Assembly (NCBI GenBank): GCA_905221605.1
Contig: CAJNDS010002814.1
Location: forward strand, 52,501-116,500
Direction of reading: 5' to 3'
Length of the DNA: 64,000 nucleotides
DNA from: Symbiodinium natans
Taxonomy: Eukaryota > Sar > Dinophyceae > Suessiales > Symbiodiniaceae
Shown: in pieces, positions 23,006-33,178 of the stretch
Layout of the letters: every line of letters begins with the position of its first letter
Position numbering within the stretch: position 1 is the stretch's first letter
Notes under the pieces: generated by a model
Database searches by the model: none
Told to the model about the DNA's origin: nothing
The model's input: the letters and a program-made list of their open reading frames with translations, nothing else
Made by a program: the position numbers and the translations under genes

Positions 23006-23110
23006 GGTCAGGACTTGGTATGAACCTTAAAACCTAAACCCTAAACTCCCTAAACCCTAAACCCTAAACCCTAAACCCTAAACCCTAAACCCTAAACCCT
23101 AAACCCTAAC
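22838..23110. repeat. Opposed TTTAGGG and CCCTAAA arrays
   Basis: G-strand array 22838-22930 and C-strand array 23025-23108 bracket the first exon of copy A. The corresponding place in copy B (25690-25780 and beyond) also has arrays but of different length and sequence, so arrays have turned over since the duplication. Confidence 0.95.
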
Positions 23111-23204
23111 CGCCCTGGAAGCAAAGCGCTCGGAGATCCCCATGTGTCGAAAGCTTTAGACGGATGTTTGGGGTTTGTAGCGTTTACGGTACATTGCAGC
23201 GTTT

Positions 23205-25857
23205 TTCATGCGGGGGCACGGAAGCTCGAGACCTGAGTCGGCTGCGGCGGAACAAATCTGGCTCGCTGCAAAAGCCAATGCCGCGCAAACATCCGAGAGC
23301 AAAAGCACAGATCCGCGTAGGGTTCTGTGCTTGAAAGAAGCTGACCACATTTTGGTCGTGCGCAAGCTTTCCCCCTCCTCAGTCTTCGAAGGGGTCTCTT
23401 TGAAGCCCGCCCCGAGCAAATGGAAAGACACTCTCGGAAGAACTGCGCAGCTCTTCCCCCGGCCCGAAGCTTGTGCTGTTCGACGAAGACAACTGCTGAA
23501 GCGAACCTCGTGCACGGCTTGGCCGTCTTCGGGCCTTGCATGCATAAGAGTGGATGCCTCAGTCTGTGGGGCTATCTACGAATAGATCAACCTCGCAGTC
23601 CTAGACTGTAGGGTAGCCATGGTTGGCCGAGATCAGTTGAGGCACGCCCCCCACAGAAACGAGCACGGCTGCTAACCTCTAAGAGGTGAGAGCCTCATGT
23701 GGAAGGCTACACGCCTTTTCGCACCTTTGCACCTTTCCACCGGTGCAAGATGCGGGGCTCTGAAGGAAGCGAAGTGAAGCGAAGTGCCTTCACGGCGTTG
23801 ACCTGAGTCGCGTCGCATCGCTGGCTGTCACCCGAGCCCAACGAACTGAGGCTCTCACTGCACCGATGCTGTCGAGATCCTTCAAAGGCCTGGGGAGTGT
23901 TTTTTAAGGGTCACCCTTGAATCTGGGGCATGGGCCGAGTCAATCTCTTGTTGCAGAAGCTTAGCGGGAATAAAGGCTTGCCTGGCAGGGACGCCACCAC
24001 CGTGAACACCCCCCAAGCCCCCCAAGAATTCCCTTTGGGTTCAGGGTTTTGGGTTTAGGGTTCAGGGTTGAGGGCAGCACCTCTGAATCAAAAACTGGGC
24101 CCAGGACGGAACTCCGTGACCAAGGCGCGGCATACGCAGAGGCCCAGGACCTCTCTCGCGGGGCACGGGCGCATCAGGTGGCCAAGAGTGACAGCACGTG
24201 CCCGTGTGTGAGATCAACGTGCAGAGTCATCAAGCGTCCTAAGCTGCGTTCCAGGCATTTGGATTTGGGGGCTTGATGGGGTGGTTGGGAGGGTTTAGGT
24301 CCCAAAATCCACAAAGCCCCGAACCCTAAACCCTTAAGAGACCCTCTAACCCAAACCTCTAAACCCTAGGTGCCTCTGGGCTCAGGCCACCCGGCCTGCT
24401 TGCCCACGTTGCTGGCACAGCGTGTGCAGAAGGGCCCGTGCGGGCAGCCACGAATCTGCGGCGGCAGCTCTCTCGGAAGCACTGCGATTCTCAGACGAAG
24501 CTTCACCCCGGAAACCTTACAAGCCCCCCAAAGTCCAAACAAAGGCGAGGCCCTCAGTGAGCCCATCGCCCTGTGTAGAAGCCGAGGGCCTCGCCTGCGT
24601 GGGCTCGTGGGGCACCACGGCATAAAGGGGATCATTCGCTGCCAGCTGTCGGCACCTTAGTTGCGGCTTCGGATTTGGAGGGTTTCCAGGATTTTCGCGT
24701 GCTGCTTTTGCAACACTAGAGCTAACACCGGAAATCCTGTACTCTTGCACAGCATTTGCAGTTCCAGATTGGACGTGCTTCCGCCGCTTGCTCAATGAAA
24801 CGTGCCCGTGCAAAGATGCTCGCCAACAACGACAGCAAGACATGATGCCGAATGAACACTGTTGCTCACCAAAGGAATGAAAGACTTCCCCTAAGCCCTA
24901 ACCCTAAACCCTAAACCCTACACCCCTAAACCCTAAACCCTAAACCCTAAACCCTAAACCCTAAACCCTAAACCCTAAACCTCTGCCCTAAACCCTAATC
25001 GACTCTCTGCAGCGCCTTCGCAACTCTGAGGTCTCCGGCTGGATGCACCTGAAGGCTTTGGGATCCGAGGCCAGCAGCTCAGCTGGGGCCTGCGACGGTC
25101 ACGGCCGACCCACGAATGAGGGGGTCTAGGGTTTAGGGTTTAGGGTTAGGGTTTAGGGTTTAGGGTTTAGGGTTTAGGGTTTAGGGTTTAGGGTTTCGAG
25201 TAGGGTTTAGGGTTTAGGGTTTAGGGTGTAGAGGAAGGCCAACCCACCACAAGCCAGAAACCCGTAGGTCCCCCAAAACCCCACAAACTCCCCGAACACT
25301 AAACCTAAACCCTAAACCCTAAACCCTAAACCCTAAACCCTAAACCCTAAACCCTAAACTAAACACCAGGGCCAAAGCTCCGAACCACCCTTTATGACCC
25401 TCAGACCCATGAAGCCTCGTCTGCACAGGGTTCGGCGAGGATCTCCTCCTCAACACACACGCGCGCAGCCTAAACCCTAAACCCCAAACCTTAAAACCCA
25501 AAACCATAAACCCTAAACCCCGAAACCCTAAACCCTAAACCCAAAACCATAAACCTAAACCATAAACCCTAAACCCTGAACCCTAAACCCTAAACCCGAA
25601 ACCCTGCAGGGACAGAGGGAGAAGCCCAGCCTCGTACTTGGAGATGCAAGCCTCTGGCAGAGGACTCGGGGATTGAGGAGCCGTTTCGGCTTTCAGGGCT
25701 TTTGTTTAAGTCTCTGGGAGCTTAGGGCTTAGGGGCTTAGGGGCTTAGGGCTTAGGGTTTAGGGTTTCGGGTTTAGGGGCAGACTGTGCGCCTGGCACCC
25801 CAGGAAGGAGCTCCACAGCTCCGCCGTGGCGCTCAGCCACGACCACAGCTCGGCCAT
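23205..25857 (-). CDS. Unrecognised multi-exon gene, tandem copy B
   Basis: Same gene as copy A, in the same orientation and block order. ATG at 25857 (MAELWSWLSATAELWSSFLG); EACISKYEAGLL (~25656-25605); EEEILAEP (~25460-25410); an ASD…F.CI.PE block (~25110-25010); CRQLAANDPLYAVVPHE (~24655-24585); RGCPHGPFCTRCASNVGKQ (~24458-24385); REVLGLCVC..LV..FRPG (~24160-24085); a block at 23870-23610; and the shared 47-bp block at 23366-23412. The MAELW start and the CPHGPFC..C motif are the best-conserved parts. Introns hold telomere-like arrays (24890-25000, 25125-25230, 25265-25365, 25468-25605) that differ from those of copy A. Exon borders are approximate, and an in-frame stop after REVLGLCVC…RPG may mean decay or an intron. 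Confidence 0.5.
24890..25605. repeat. Telomere-like arrays of alternating orientation inside copy B
   Basis: CCCTAAA 24890-25000; TTTAGGG 25125-25230; CCCTAAA 25290-25358; degenerate CCCTAAA/CCATAAA 25468-25605. Orientation switches at nearly every exon. Confidence 0.95.
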
Positions 25858-26035
25858 GCTCCGGGCTCGAGACTACGGCTTAGGACGCTTTAGGGTCTTG
25901 GGTTTTAGGGGTTTGGGGGCTCAGGGTTGGGGTTTAGGGTTTTGGGTTTAGGGTTTAGGGGCTCAGGGTTCGGGTTTAGGGTTTTAGGGCTTTTGGGTTT
26001 TAGGGTTGCGTTTAGGGTTTAGGGTTTGGCGGGAG
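25690..26035 (+). repeat. G-strand arrays upstream of copy B
   Basis: GGGGCTTAGGG/TTTAGGG arrays at 25695-25775 and 25885-26035, the second much decayed, flanking the first exon of copy B (25857-25790). Confidence 0.85.
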
Positions 26036-26219
26036 CCTAAAAGAAAGGGGGAAATTGCAGAAAGTGCTGAGACGGGGAATGCCTTGAAGTCATGAGCTCT
26101 GGTTTTGCTTAGGGTTTGGAGGTTGGGGGCTTGTTGGAAGGGTTTTTGGGGGGTTTTCCGGGATTTGGGGTCTTTTGGGGTTGCTTGGGGGTGTTTGGGG
26201 GGCGTTTGGAACTAGCACT

Positions 26220-26640
26220 CTAGCTTGCTGACGGGCTTTCATGCGATGTGCACGGCTGCTCGAGACCTGAGTCGGCTGAGGCGTTCGTTGTTCAACAAAA
26301 CAACAACATGTCCCAAAGATTTCCTCCTTCGAAAGGTTTGCCCGTCTTAAGGAAGTCTTTTCCCGACGGTCCATCCCCTTGAAAAGATCCCTCCCAGCAT
26401 GGGCACAGTCAGCATGGGCCAGCACTCCCACAGCATGCCTCAATGCCCTGCAGGCCCTGCAACGAAGTCAGGAAATCCAGCACTTGCGCAGGTGGCAAAT
26501 CAATTGAAGGCAGGGGACCTGGGAGTCTTCAGGAGCATGCGCTGCCCTCGATCATTGACGCATCCGCGGAGCTTGAAAGAATTCGCGGCCTTCGTGTGCC
26601 TCAACACATCGCGGGCAAAGTAAAGCTCCAACTCAACACC
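26220..26640 (-). pseudogene. Fragment of a third copy of the A/B gene
   Basis: 26245-26275 shares GCTCGAGACCTGAGTCGGCTG (positions 26254-26274) with the 3' part of copy B (23225-23245), plus flanking similarity. Nothing of the 5' exons follows; the dehydrogenase gene starts at 26908. The rest of the interval has patches of open frame on both strands but no recognised domain. Confidence 0.4.
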
Positions 26641-26907
26641 CCAAAAACCTCAAAACCTAAAGCCCCAAACTCCCTAAACCCCAAAAAAGCCTCAACGCCA
26701 AGAGACCTGAGACCCTGAACCCGAAGACTCCGATCGCCGCTTGGCTTCCAAAGGATCAATCACTTGAAGTCTGGTTTGCTTTTTCGGTTTGGCAGTCAGG
26801 ATTTAGGCAAAAATTTCCCCGAAATCATGAACTCCAACCATTCCAGCCTCTTTTCCCACTTTGTGTCTGCAAGGCTACATCGGGCGGCGCCCAGGACGTG
26901 GCATCCA

Positions 26908-28795
26908 TCAGCCAGCACTTGCCATGCTCCTGTCAGGGTTGTAGTAGCCGTTGTCGATGGCCGGCGAGCACGCCAGCCAGGCGCAGACATCTCCACCCTC
27001 CTCGACACTCTTCAACTTCGCGTCGCCCCGGTAGGTCTTCACCATCTCGGTGTCCACGAAGCCCGGGGAGCAGGCCACGCAGCTGAGGCCGGGATGCTGC
27101 TGAGCCATGATCTGGCAGTAGCGGTTCAGGCACGCCTTTGAGAAGCCGTAGGACTGCAACCAGAAGCCGCTGCTCAGATGTGGCAGGGGCTGCTCCTCCT
27201 GCTCCCGGGCCGACGCCTCGTAGGCCGCCACGAAGGCGCTGCAGAAGGCGGCCATTGCGGAGAGGTCGGAACACTCCAGGAGCTCTTGCCGCCGCTCCTG
27301 CTTTTTGACGAAACCGAGTTGAAGAAGAAATCTAAGACGCGCCCTAAACCCCCGTACACCTCCTAATCCCACAGCCCCTGAACCAACAAAGACGTCGGTA
27401 CATGGACCTTGGCTCCTCTGACATTTTTGAGAGGTTCGCCGTTCCAGCGCCGCTGCTGACGAAGACAAGCCTCCCTGGCGCCTTTTCCTTGGGTTGCTCT
27501 TGAGGTTGGGGGGCGTGCGGTTTAGGGCTCAGGGTTTTCGGGCTTGGTATGGCTTTCCAGGTTTGCTCTGGAAGACATTCTAGGATTTAGCGTGTTTGAA
27601 ATGGCGCTTTGGGAGTAGGTGCTGTTCCTTAGAGTCCCAATCCTCTGTACAAGCCGAGAGTCATCCAGCAGCTCAGGCAAGAGGGCCTTGGTCAGTCGCT
27701 GGGCGCCAAAGAGGTTTACGTCCAAGGTCCTTGGATAAGAGGCTACGGAATCGCCCCGGAACCACACAGCCCTGAACCCGGACATCCGCAGACACGCCCT
27801 ATAAGCCCCAAAGCTTAAGAGCCCTAAACCCTAAAGCTCTGTTTTCAAAAGCCCTTGAGCCCTAAACCCTAAACCCTAGACCCTGGACCCTAGACCCTAA
27901 ACCCTAAATCCCAAACCCCTCTAACCCATTGTTACAGCCGAAGGAGCAACCTGGCCGCCTCGGGTGGCCAAGGCGCCGGAAACCTCGGTGTCTAGGGCTT
28001 GGGTGTTTAGGGTTTGGGGTTTAGGGTTCAGGGTTTAGGGTTTAGGGTTTAGGGTTTAGGGTTTAGGGTTTAGGGTTTAGGGTTTAGGGTTTAGGGTTTA
28101 GGGTTTAGGGTTTAGGGTTTAGGGTTTGGCAGGTCCCCTTGAAGACGAAACAACACCATCCCTTAAACTCTGAACCCCAAAACCCGGAATAAACCCTCAA
28201 AACCCCTGCCACCAAGACAAAAACAAACAAAAAAACGAACCCTGGACCAAAAAAACAACAGCAAACAAAAAAAATATGAACCTCTACACCCCTCGAACCT
28301 CTCTCAGGTCCTAAACCCGTAGACCCAAAACCCCTCAATCCCCCCAAGGGCTTGAGGCTTAGCGTTCAGGGAAACCCCTGACAACCCCTCGAAACCTCTC
28401 GAATCCGAGGCCGGAAGTGACAGGGGGCCATGGCAAATCAAAGGCCACGCCGGCGTTGTGAACCACGGAGAGGGCGCGGCCGCCCCGAATCCTGGGAGCC
28501 GGCTGCTGCGGCTGTCGGGTGTTTAGGGTTTAGGGTTTAGGCTTAAGGGTTTAGGGTTTAGAGTTTAGGGTTCAGGGTTCAGGGTTTAGGGTTTAGGGTT
28601 TAGGGCTTAGGGTTTAGGGTTTAGGGTCTTTGGAGGTGAGTTATGTAACCAAAGCATGGCAGCTGATTTAACATACTCCACTCCCTTTATATTCTTGGAA
28701 CCCCCGCCATAGGCTGTCGTGTATCATCCAAGTTAAGCTCCTCAACAGCAAACCGAGAGTCTTGGCCACGAGCTCCGCCAACGCCTTGCCTTGGG
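26908..28795 (-). CDS. Short-chain dehydrogenase/reductase, carbonyl-reductase-like
   Basis: Exons on the minus strand, 5' to 3': about 28790-28756 (…ALAELVAK…, the helix after the Gly-rich cofactor loop; the exon with TGxxxGxG itself was not found); 28491-~28425 (RALSVVHNAGVAFDLPW, the NAG motif); ~27740-27655 (LDVNLFGAQRLTKALLPELL); ~27470-27385 (RLVFVSSGAGTANL, catalytic Ser); ~27290-26908 (…LQSYGFSKACLNRYCQ, catalytic Y-x3-K, then ACSPGFVDTEM and a stop at 26908). The Ser, Tyr, Lys and Asn elements of the SDR active site are all present, so an NAD(P)H-dependent carbonyl or alcohol oxidoreductase is expected; the substrate is unknown. The exon VNLFG…DDSR joins to LVFVSSG across an intron with GCTTGT at both borders, which would be a GC donor. 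Introns contain telomere-like arrays. Confidence 0.8.
27810..28130. repeat. Telomere-like arrays in dehydrogenase introns
   Basis: Degenerate CCCTAAA/CCCTAGA at 27820-27925 and a near-perfect TTTAGGG array at 28010-28128. 28130-28420 is A/C-rich DNA whose minus-strand frame is only a low-complexity hydrophobic run. Confidence 0.95.
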
Positions 28796-28900
28796 ATGGA
28801 TAAAGCCGTGTTAAGGGTTGGGACGTTTGGGTGTTTAGGGTTTAGGATTTAGGGTTTAAGGTCTAGGGTTTAGGATTTAGGGCTTAGGGTTTAGGGGGAG
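28515..28900 (+). repeat. TTTAGGG arrays
   Basis: Arrays at 28518-28630 and 28837-28900 on either side of the dehydrogenase exon at 28790-28756. Confidence 0.9.
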
Positions 28901-29760
28901 AAGGGATTCGACTGAATATTTAGGGCCTGCAAGGGCTTCAGATGGACGCCTTTCAGGGCTTTCATGGTTCACCCTAAATCCTTGTGCTCTTTAGCAACAA
29001 AGAAAAGGGTGTGGAAGGAGTTGCAGGCATGAGTACTTGCAAAATGAAGGGCGTAAACCCGCATGTCGGGGGGAAGTAAGCAGCTACTTCGCGCCAAGCC
29101 TCTAAGCCTCTAAGCCTCTTTCCTGTGGAGCGTTTATATTCCTTCAAGCCTCTTTAAGCCTCTTTAAGCCACTAAGCCTATCCGGTGGAAGCTTCAATTT
29201 TAGCCTCTAAGCTTCTATGCGTCGGATCCTTAGAATTTCGGCCAAGCCTCGTTAAGCCTCTTTAAGCCTTTCTAAGCCTCTATATGCGCATATGAGCCGT
29301 AAAAGCCTCTGCAGTGCCCTTTTGAACATGTCTTAAACACGCTCAATGCACTCAAAGGCTCTAAACGGTGCATAAAGCGCTTAGAGCGCCTAAAGGCGCC
29401 CTAGGGCGCTAAAGGCACCGAAAGGCTTTAAACGCCTTGAATCGCGAGCCCGCCTCCCCCGCACAGTAAGCCCGCAACCCTCACCGCCAAACCTCTCAAA
29501 CCCTAGTCCCTCAACCCGACTCTAAACCCTCAGCCTCAACCCCAACACCCAAAACAAAGCCCCCACTCCAAACAACCCCCTAGAAGCCCTCAGAAGCCCG
29601 AAACACCAACTAAGCCAGGCAGCAGGACTCCTCGTCGCTGACGTTGCATTCGAGGCGACAGGTCATGTGAAGTAAAGAGAAGATATTTTCTATTGGGCCG
29701 TTAGAGTTCATCACCTAACTGTAGGCCTTTAAGCTTTAGCAACAATTGCCAGCATCAAAC
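28901..29760. repeat. Low-complexity AAGCCTCTTT region, otherwise no gene
   Basis: 29090-29300 is built from irregular copies of AAGCCTCT(TT)AAGCC, grading at 29330-29430 into CTCTAAAGGCGCC-like units. 28901-29089 and 29430-29760 are anonymous; a small minus frame near 29668-29610 (MTCRLECNVSDEESCCLA, then TAG) is the only possible exon. A short CCCTAAA run lies at 29762-29803, the last telomere-like sequence before the retroelement block. Confidence 0.6.
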
Positions 29761-29983
29761 CAAACCCGAAACCCAAACCCTAAACCCGAAACCCTAAACC
29801 GAACTTGCTGTTGGTGCCTGAATTCATTGCCGTGCAATAGTGGACTCTGCAGGTTTGTTGCGGTCGGTATTAAAGCACTTGTCGCTGTTTATTTGTAGAG
29901 GGGCTCCGATAAACGTGGTCATGTTTTGTGTTGGTTGCTTTAGAGGCAGCACAATCAAGAATAATATTCAGTTTACAGGGGAG

Positions 29984-31375
29984 GCCCACACACGCGAAGC
30001 CAGAATTGCTTAGATTTTTCGACCCCAGATTTGGAGTCGTGTAAACTGGCAAACATGTGTACAGTACAGGAACGACTTGGTCTCCTAGGACTTGCTGAAA
30101 ATCAAGCCCCAAAAAACAATCTCGAAACCAAGCAAGTTGGCCTGATGTGGCCTCAAACCCACACGGTCTTGCTTTGTTGCGACACGTTTGTGGCCTGTTG
30201 TGGCCTGTTGTGGCCTGACGTGGCCTGAAAACCACACGTTTGTGGCCTGTTGTGGCCTGACGTGGCCTCAAAAACACACGTTTGTGGCCTGTTGTGGCCT
30301 GATGTGGCCTCAAAAACACACGTTTGTGGCCTTGTTGTGGCCTTGTTGTGGCCTCACGGCGTATTTTTCCCCGGAAAAATGCATTTGTGGCCATGGGGAC
30401 TCGGGACCCTATAATACCATTGAAAGGGTTCCCACGCACAGCAGACGTAGGGTAATGAGGCCAGATCCGAAGACCGACCAGAATTTTAATCCAGGTTTTT
30501 TCCCAAGTCGCTTATCTTCTAAACTGAACATTGTTACAAGTGTTCAAACACGACCTATGCACTGTTCAAAACGCGGCGCCGAAGAAAAGTTGGCAGCACA
30601 TAGAAATCACGTGGGGCCCCATGGCTTCACCACTCCTCCGCTGCCCGTCACTGCATCACTTTCTCTCACTCCGTCACAACAGGCCACAAACGTGTCTTTT
30701 CAAGCCACGTCAGCACAGGCCACAGCAGGCCACAAACGTGTTGCAACAAAGCAAGACCGTGTTGTTTTAAGACCACATCAGGCCAACTTGCTTGGCTTCA
30801 CGCACAGCAGACGGCAGAGTAATGAGGCCAGATCCGAAAATTTTCTCACTCTGTGGTCCTTACTTCCTCTTCTCACTCTTACTCACTTTCACTCTCTCTC
30901 ACTCTCACTCTCTCTACACCTCTCCCTTCCGATCCACGTCTTTGCATGAGAAGCAGAAGGCTGTGCCTGCAAGGCCATCCTGCTTGCGATGCAGACAGAC
31001 TCGAGGCATGTTTGCCTGCCACCTGGCGTGGACATTGCAAACAGATGTACGACTGACAAAGATGCGCAGCTGCTGAACTGCGGCGTCACAACACACCTGG
31101 AGGCCGCTCTCTCACAGACACCTCTGTCACTCTCTCACTTGCTGCTCCAAAACAGACGTCTGTTTGGCTCGTACTAAATTCAAAATGTTGCATGGACAGG
31201 TCTAACCATCAGCGGCGCGCAAGTGCCGCAAAAATTAATTGTTTTTTGGGGCTTGATTTTCAGCAAGTCCAAGAAGACCAAGTCGTTTTTCACTTACACA
31301 GTTTGCCAGTTACACGACTCCAAACCTGGATCGAAAAATCCAAGCAATTCTGGCTTCGCGTGTGTGGGCCTTCCT
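29984..31375. mobile_element. Fold-back-like element with long inverted repeats
   Basis: About 130 bp at 29984-30120 is repeated as its reverse complement at 31240-31375: the left arm starts AGGCCCACACACGCGAAGCC and the right arm ends GGCTTCGCGTGTGTGGGCC. Inside, the tandem block 30128-30350 also has an inverted partner at 30670-30795, so the structure is nested and palindromic. No transposase frame is seen; the open frames rich in RPHQATTGHKRV simply translate the tandem repeat. It could be a MITE or fold-back element, or a rearranged palindrome. No target-site duplication was identified. Confidence 0.55.
30180..30350 (+). repeat. TTGTGGCCTG tandem repeat
   Basis: Three to four units of about 45 bp built from CACACGTTTGTGGCCTGTTG followed by TGGCCTGATGTGGCCTCAAA, with a decayed inverted counterpart at 30670-30795. 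The core CACACGTTTGTGGCC recurs alone at 32019-32033. Confidence 0.85.
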
Positions 31376-32394
31376 GTGCACGTGAGCGCACGGGGGCTTG
31401 TCCGAAGCAGGTGCACACTCGTCTTTGCATGCAGTGAGGACTTGGGCTTTGTCCTGGCAATTCTGCTGGTCCGCCAGTTGAGCTGCAGGTCTTTGTCGGT
31501 GTTTTCTGTGGATAGGAGGCGCCCTTCAAGCTCGGGAAGTTGACCAACGTGGCTCAACGTTTTCTGCTGTTGCGCAGAGTCGTCTGCTGGACATTGCAGA
31601 ATGAAAGCTTTTGGCAGGCTTGGACTTTGAATACGCGAGGATACCTGCCTACTGTGCAGGAACGGCTTGTGCTCCTAGCGAATCAGCTGTTGCCGAGCAC
31701 CCTCATTGGGGGACAATGGTCAGGTTGTGGGGCTGGTGAACGGATGCCACAAGTGCATTCGCGCACGCTTGGACATATTTTGGCGCTGTCTCCAATCTCA
31801 GTTTTTGCGGCAGTTAACGCGCCGTTGATGGGTCAGACCTGTCTATACAGCATTTTGAATTTAGCACCATCGACCCTGGTCTTTGCCAGAGCCAAACAGA
31901 CGTATGTTTTGGAGCAGCAAGTGCTTGCGTGTGAGAGAGTGACAGAGTGTCTGTGAGTGTGTGAGGATGAGAGTGAGAGCGAGAGCGAGAGCGAGAGGCC
32001 TAACAAGGCCTTAAAAACACACGTTTGTGGCCTGTTTTCCCGCAAAAATGCATTTGTGGCCATGGAGACTCGGGACCCTTTATACCATTAAAAAGGGTTT
32101 CAAGAGATTGGAGACAAACTTGGCATCCGAAAGCCCTCAGATGCAGTTGGCGTCTGGACTTAAGTAAGCGGTCTTTTGTTGGCTTCCCGCGATGTCCGCG
32201 TGCAACCCCAAAAAAGCACGTGCGTGTCAGCGCGAAGTTCATGCTCACTAGGCACCCGAAACCCACACAAATATGTGCTGTTGGTCGCCAAAGTTCATAG
32301 CAGTGCACCAAGTGCTCTCAGTGGACCAGGTGGGTCTGTTTAGGTGTTGAGTTGCGTTGTATCTGTGGCAAACCTCCAAAGTAGACGGTGTTTG
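31376..32394. other. Repeat-derived spacer, no gene recognised
   Basis: Contains a second copy of the 30357-30430 motif at 32028-32105 (AAAAATGCATTTGTGGCCATG then GACTCGGGACCCT), a GAGAGC microsatellite at 31970-31998, and a patch near 31655-31680 resembling 30062-30090. Open frames are short and lack recognisable domains. Confidence 0.5.
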
Positions 32395-32768
32395 TGGAAG
32401 ATTGTGGCTGATCAGTGATGTTTTTGTCATGTTTTGGATTAGCTTGTATAGGTTTGTTTTGCTTCGGAGTGATTGGGAATCCGTGTGATCCCATCCTCGA
32501 TGGTTTATGCCTCGTTGATTTCCAAGGAAATCATACGAGTGTGTTTTTGCCCAATACGCTATTTAAAGTGAGTGTGCAGTGTGTAGGAACTTCGTTCTGA
32601 AGCTGAGTTTAAAGCTCACAAGAGAGAATTCGTTTAGTTTGTGCACTTCGTGACTTTTGGCTTAAGTGGCTCTGACTGTGAAAAAGAGAGAGTTGTCCGC
32701 ACTTGTGTGAGAGGTCAGGGTTCGTGCTTTCAAGGGAAAAGGTACCAGAGGGGACCTTCGGTTTTTCA
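32395..32768 (+). repeat. 5' LTR of element 1
   Basis: 374 bp, TGGAAGATTG…GGTTTTTCA (TG…CA ends). Matches 41914-42285 and 43840-44213. Contains a TATTTAAAG box near 32560 and, at 32655-32666, TTTTGGCTTAAG, one base off the spliced-leader core found intact in the other two LTR copies. Confidence 0.92.
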
Positions 32769-32770
32769 CG

Positions 32771-32782
32771 TGGTAGCGAAGC
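32771..32782 (+). promoter_or_regulatory. Primer-binding site of element 1
   Basis: TGGTAGCGAAGC starts 2 nt after the LTR. It begins TGGTA, complementary to a tRNA ending TACCA, and in element 2 the site reads TGGTAGCGGAGC, close to the initiator-methionine-tRNA type used by many copia elements. The exact tRNA is not determined. Confidence 0.65.
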
Positions 32783-33178
32783 TTGTGCCTTGTGGTACGA
32801 GGTATGGTCTTTGGTTGTCTGTCAGGACTCTGTGAGTGCCTGGAGGCAAGTTTGAGTTTGGAGCCCAGATTGCCAGTGGACCGGAATCTCTTGTACTCGG
32901 ACCGTGTAAGTGAGTACCGGGAAGCCTATCCTGTGAGGCGGATCCGGACTCATCAGGCTTGGAAGCAGTTGGTTCAGCGGCTGTTGAGGCACTTTGGAGC
33001 CCGGGCAAGGTGGTTTGTCTTGGAACTGGATTGGTTGTGACCGATCTTGGAGGAATACGGTGCTTGGTAGAGTAGAACTAAGGTTCTTCAGGAGCCTGGA
33101 CCATCTGGTGTTGGTGAGAGAATTTTCGCCAGAAGACGTTGTGGAGAGACTGCAGGCTGGAGCCTGAGTTCAGGAACT

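Noticed and set aside
23612-23635. Spliced-leader-like GTAGCCATGGTTGGCCGAG (also near 21402)
   Set aside because: It is part of a longer block shared by tandem copies A and B and matches the leader only loosely, with inserted bases.
28105-28347. Hydrophobic minus-strand frame resembling a membrane protein
   Set aside because: Low-complexity translation of an AAACAAAAA-rich intron segment beside a telomere-type array; it lies between two dehydrogenase exons on the same strand.
29870-30439. Open frames with repeated RPHQATTGHKRV-like units
   Set aside because: They translate the TTGTGGCC tandem repeat inside the fold-back-like element; there is no domain and both strands are open.
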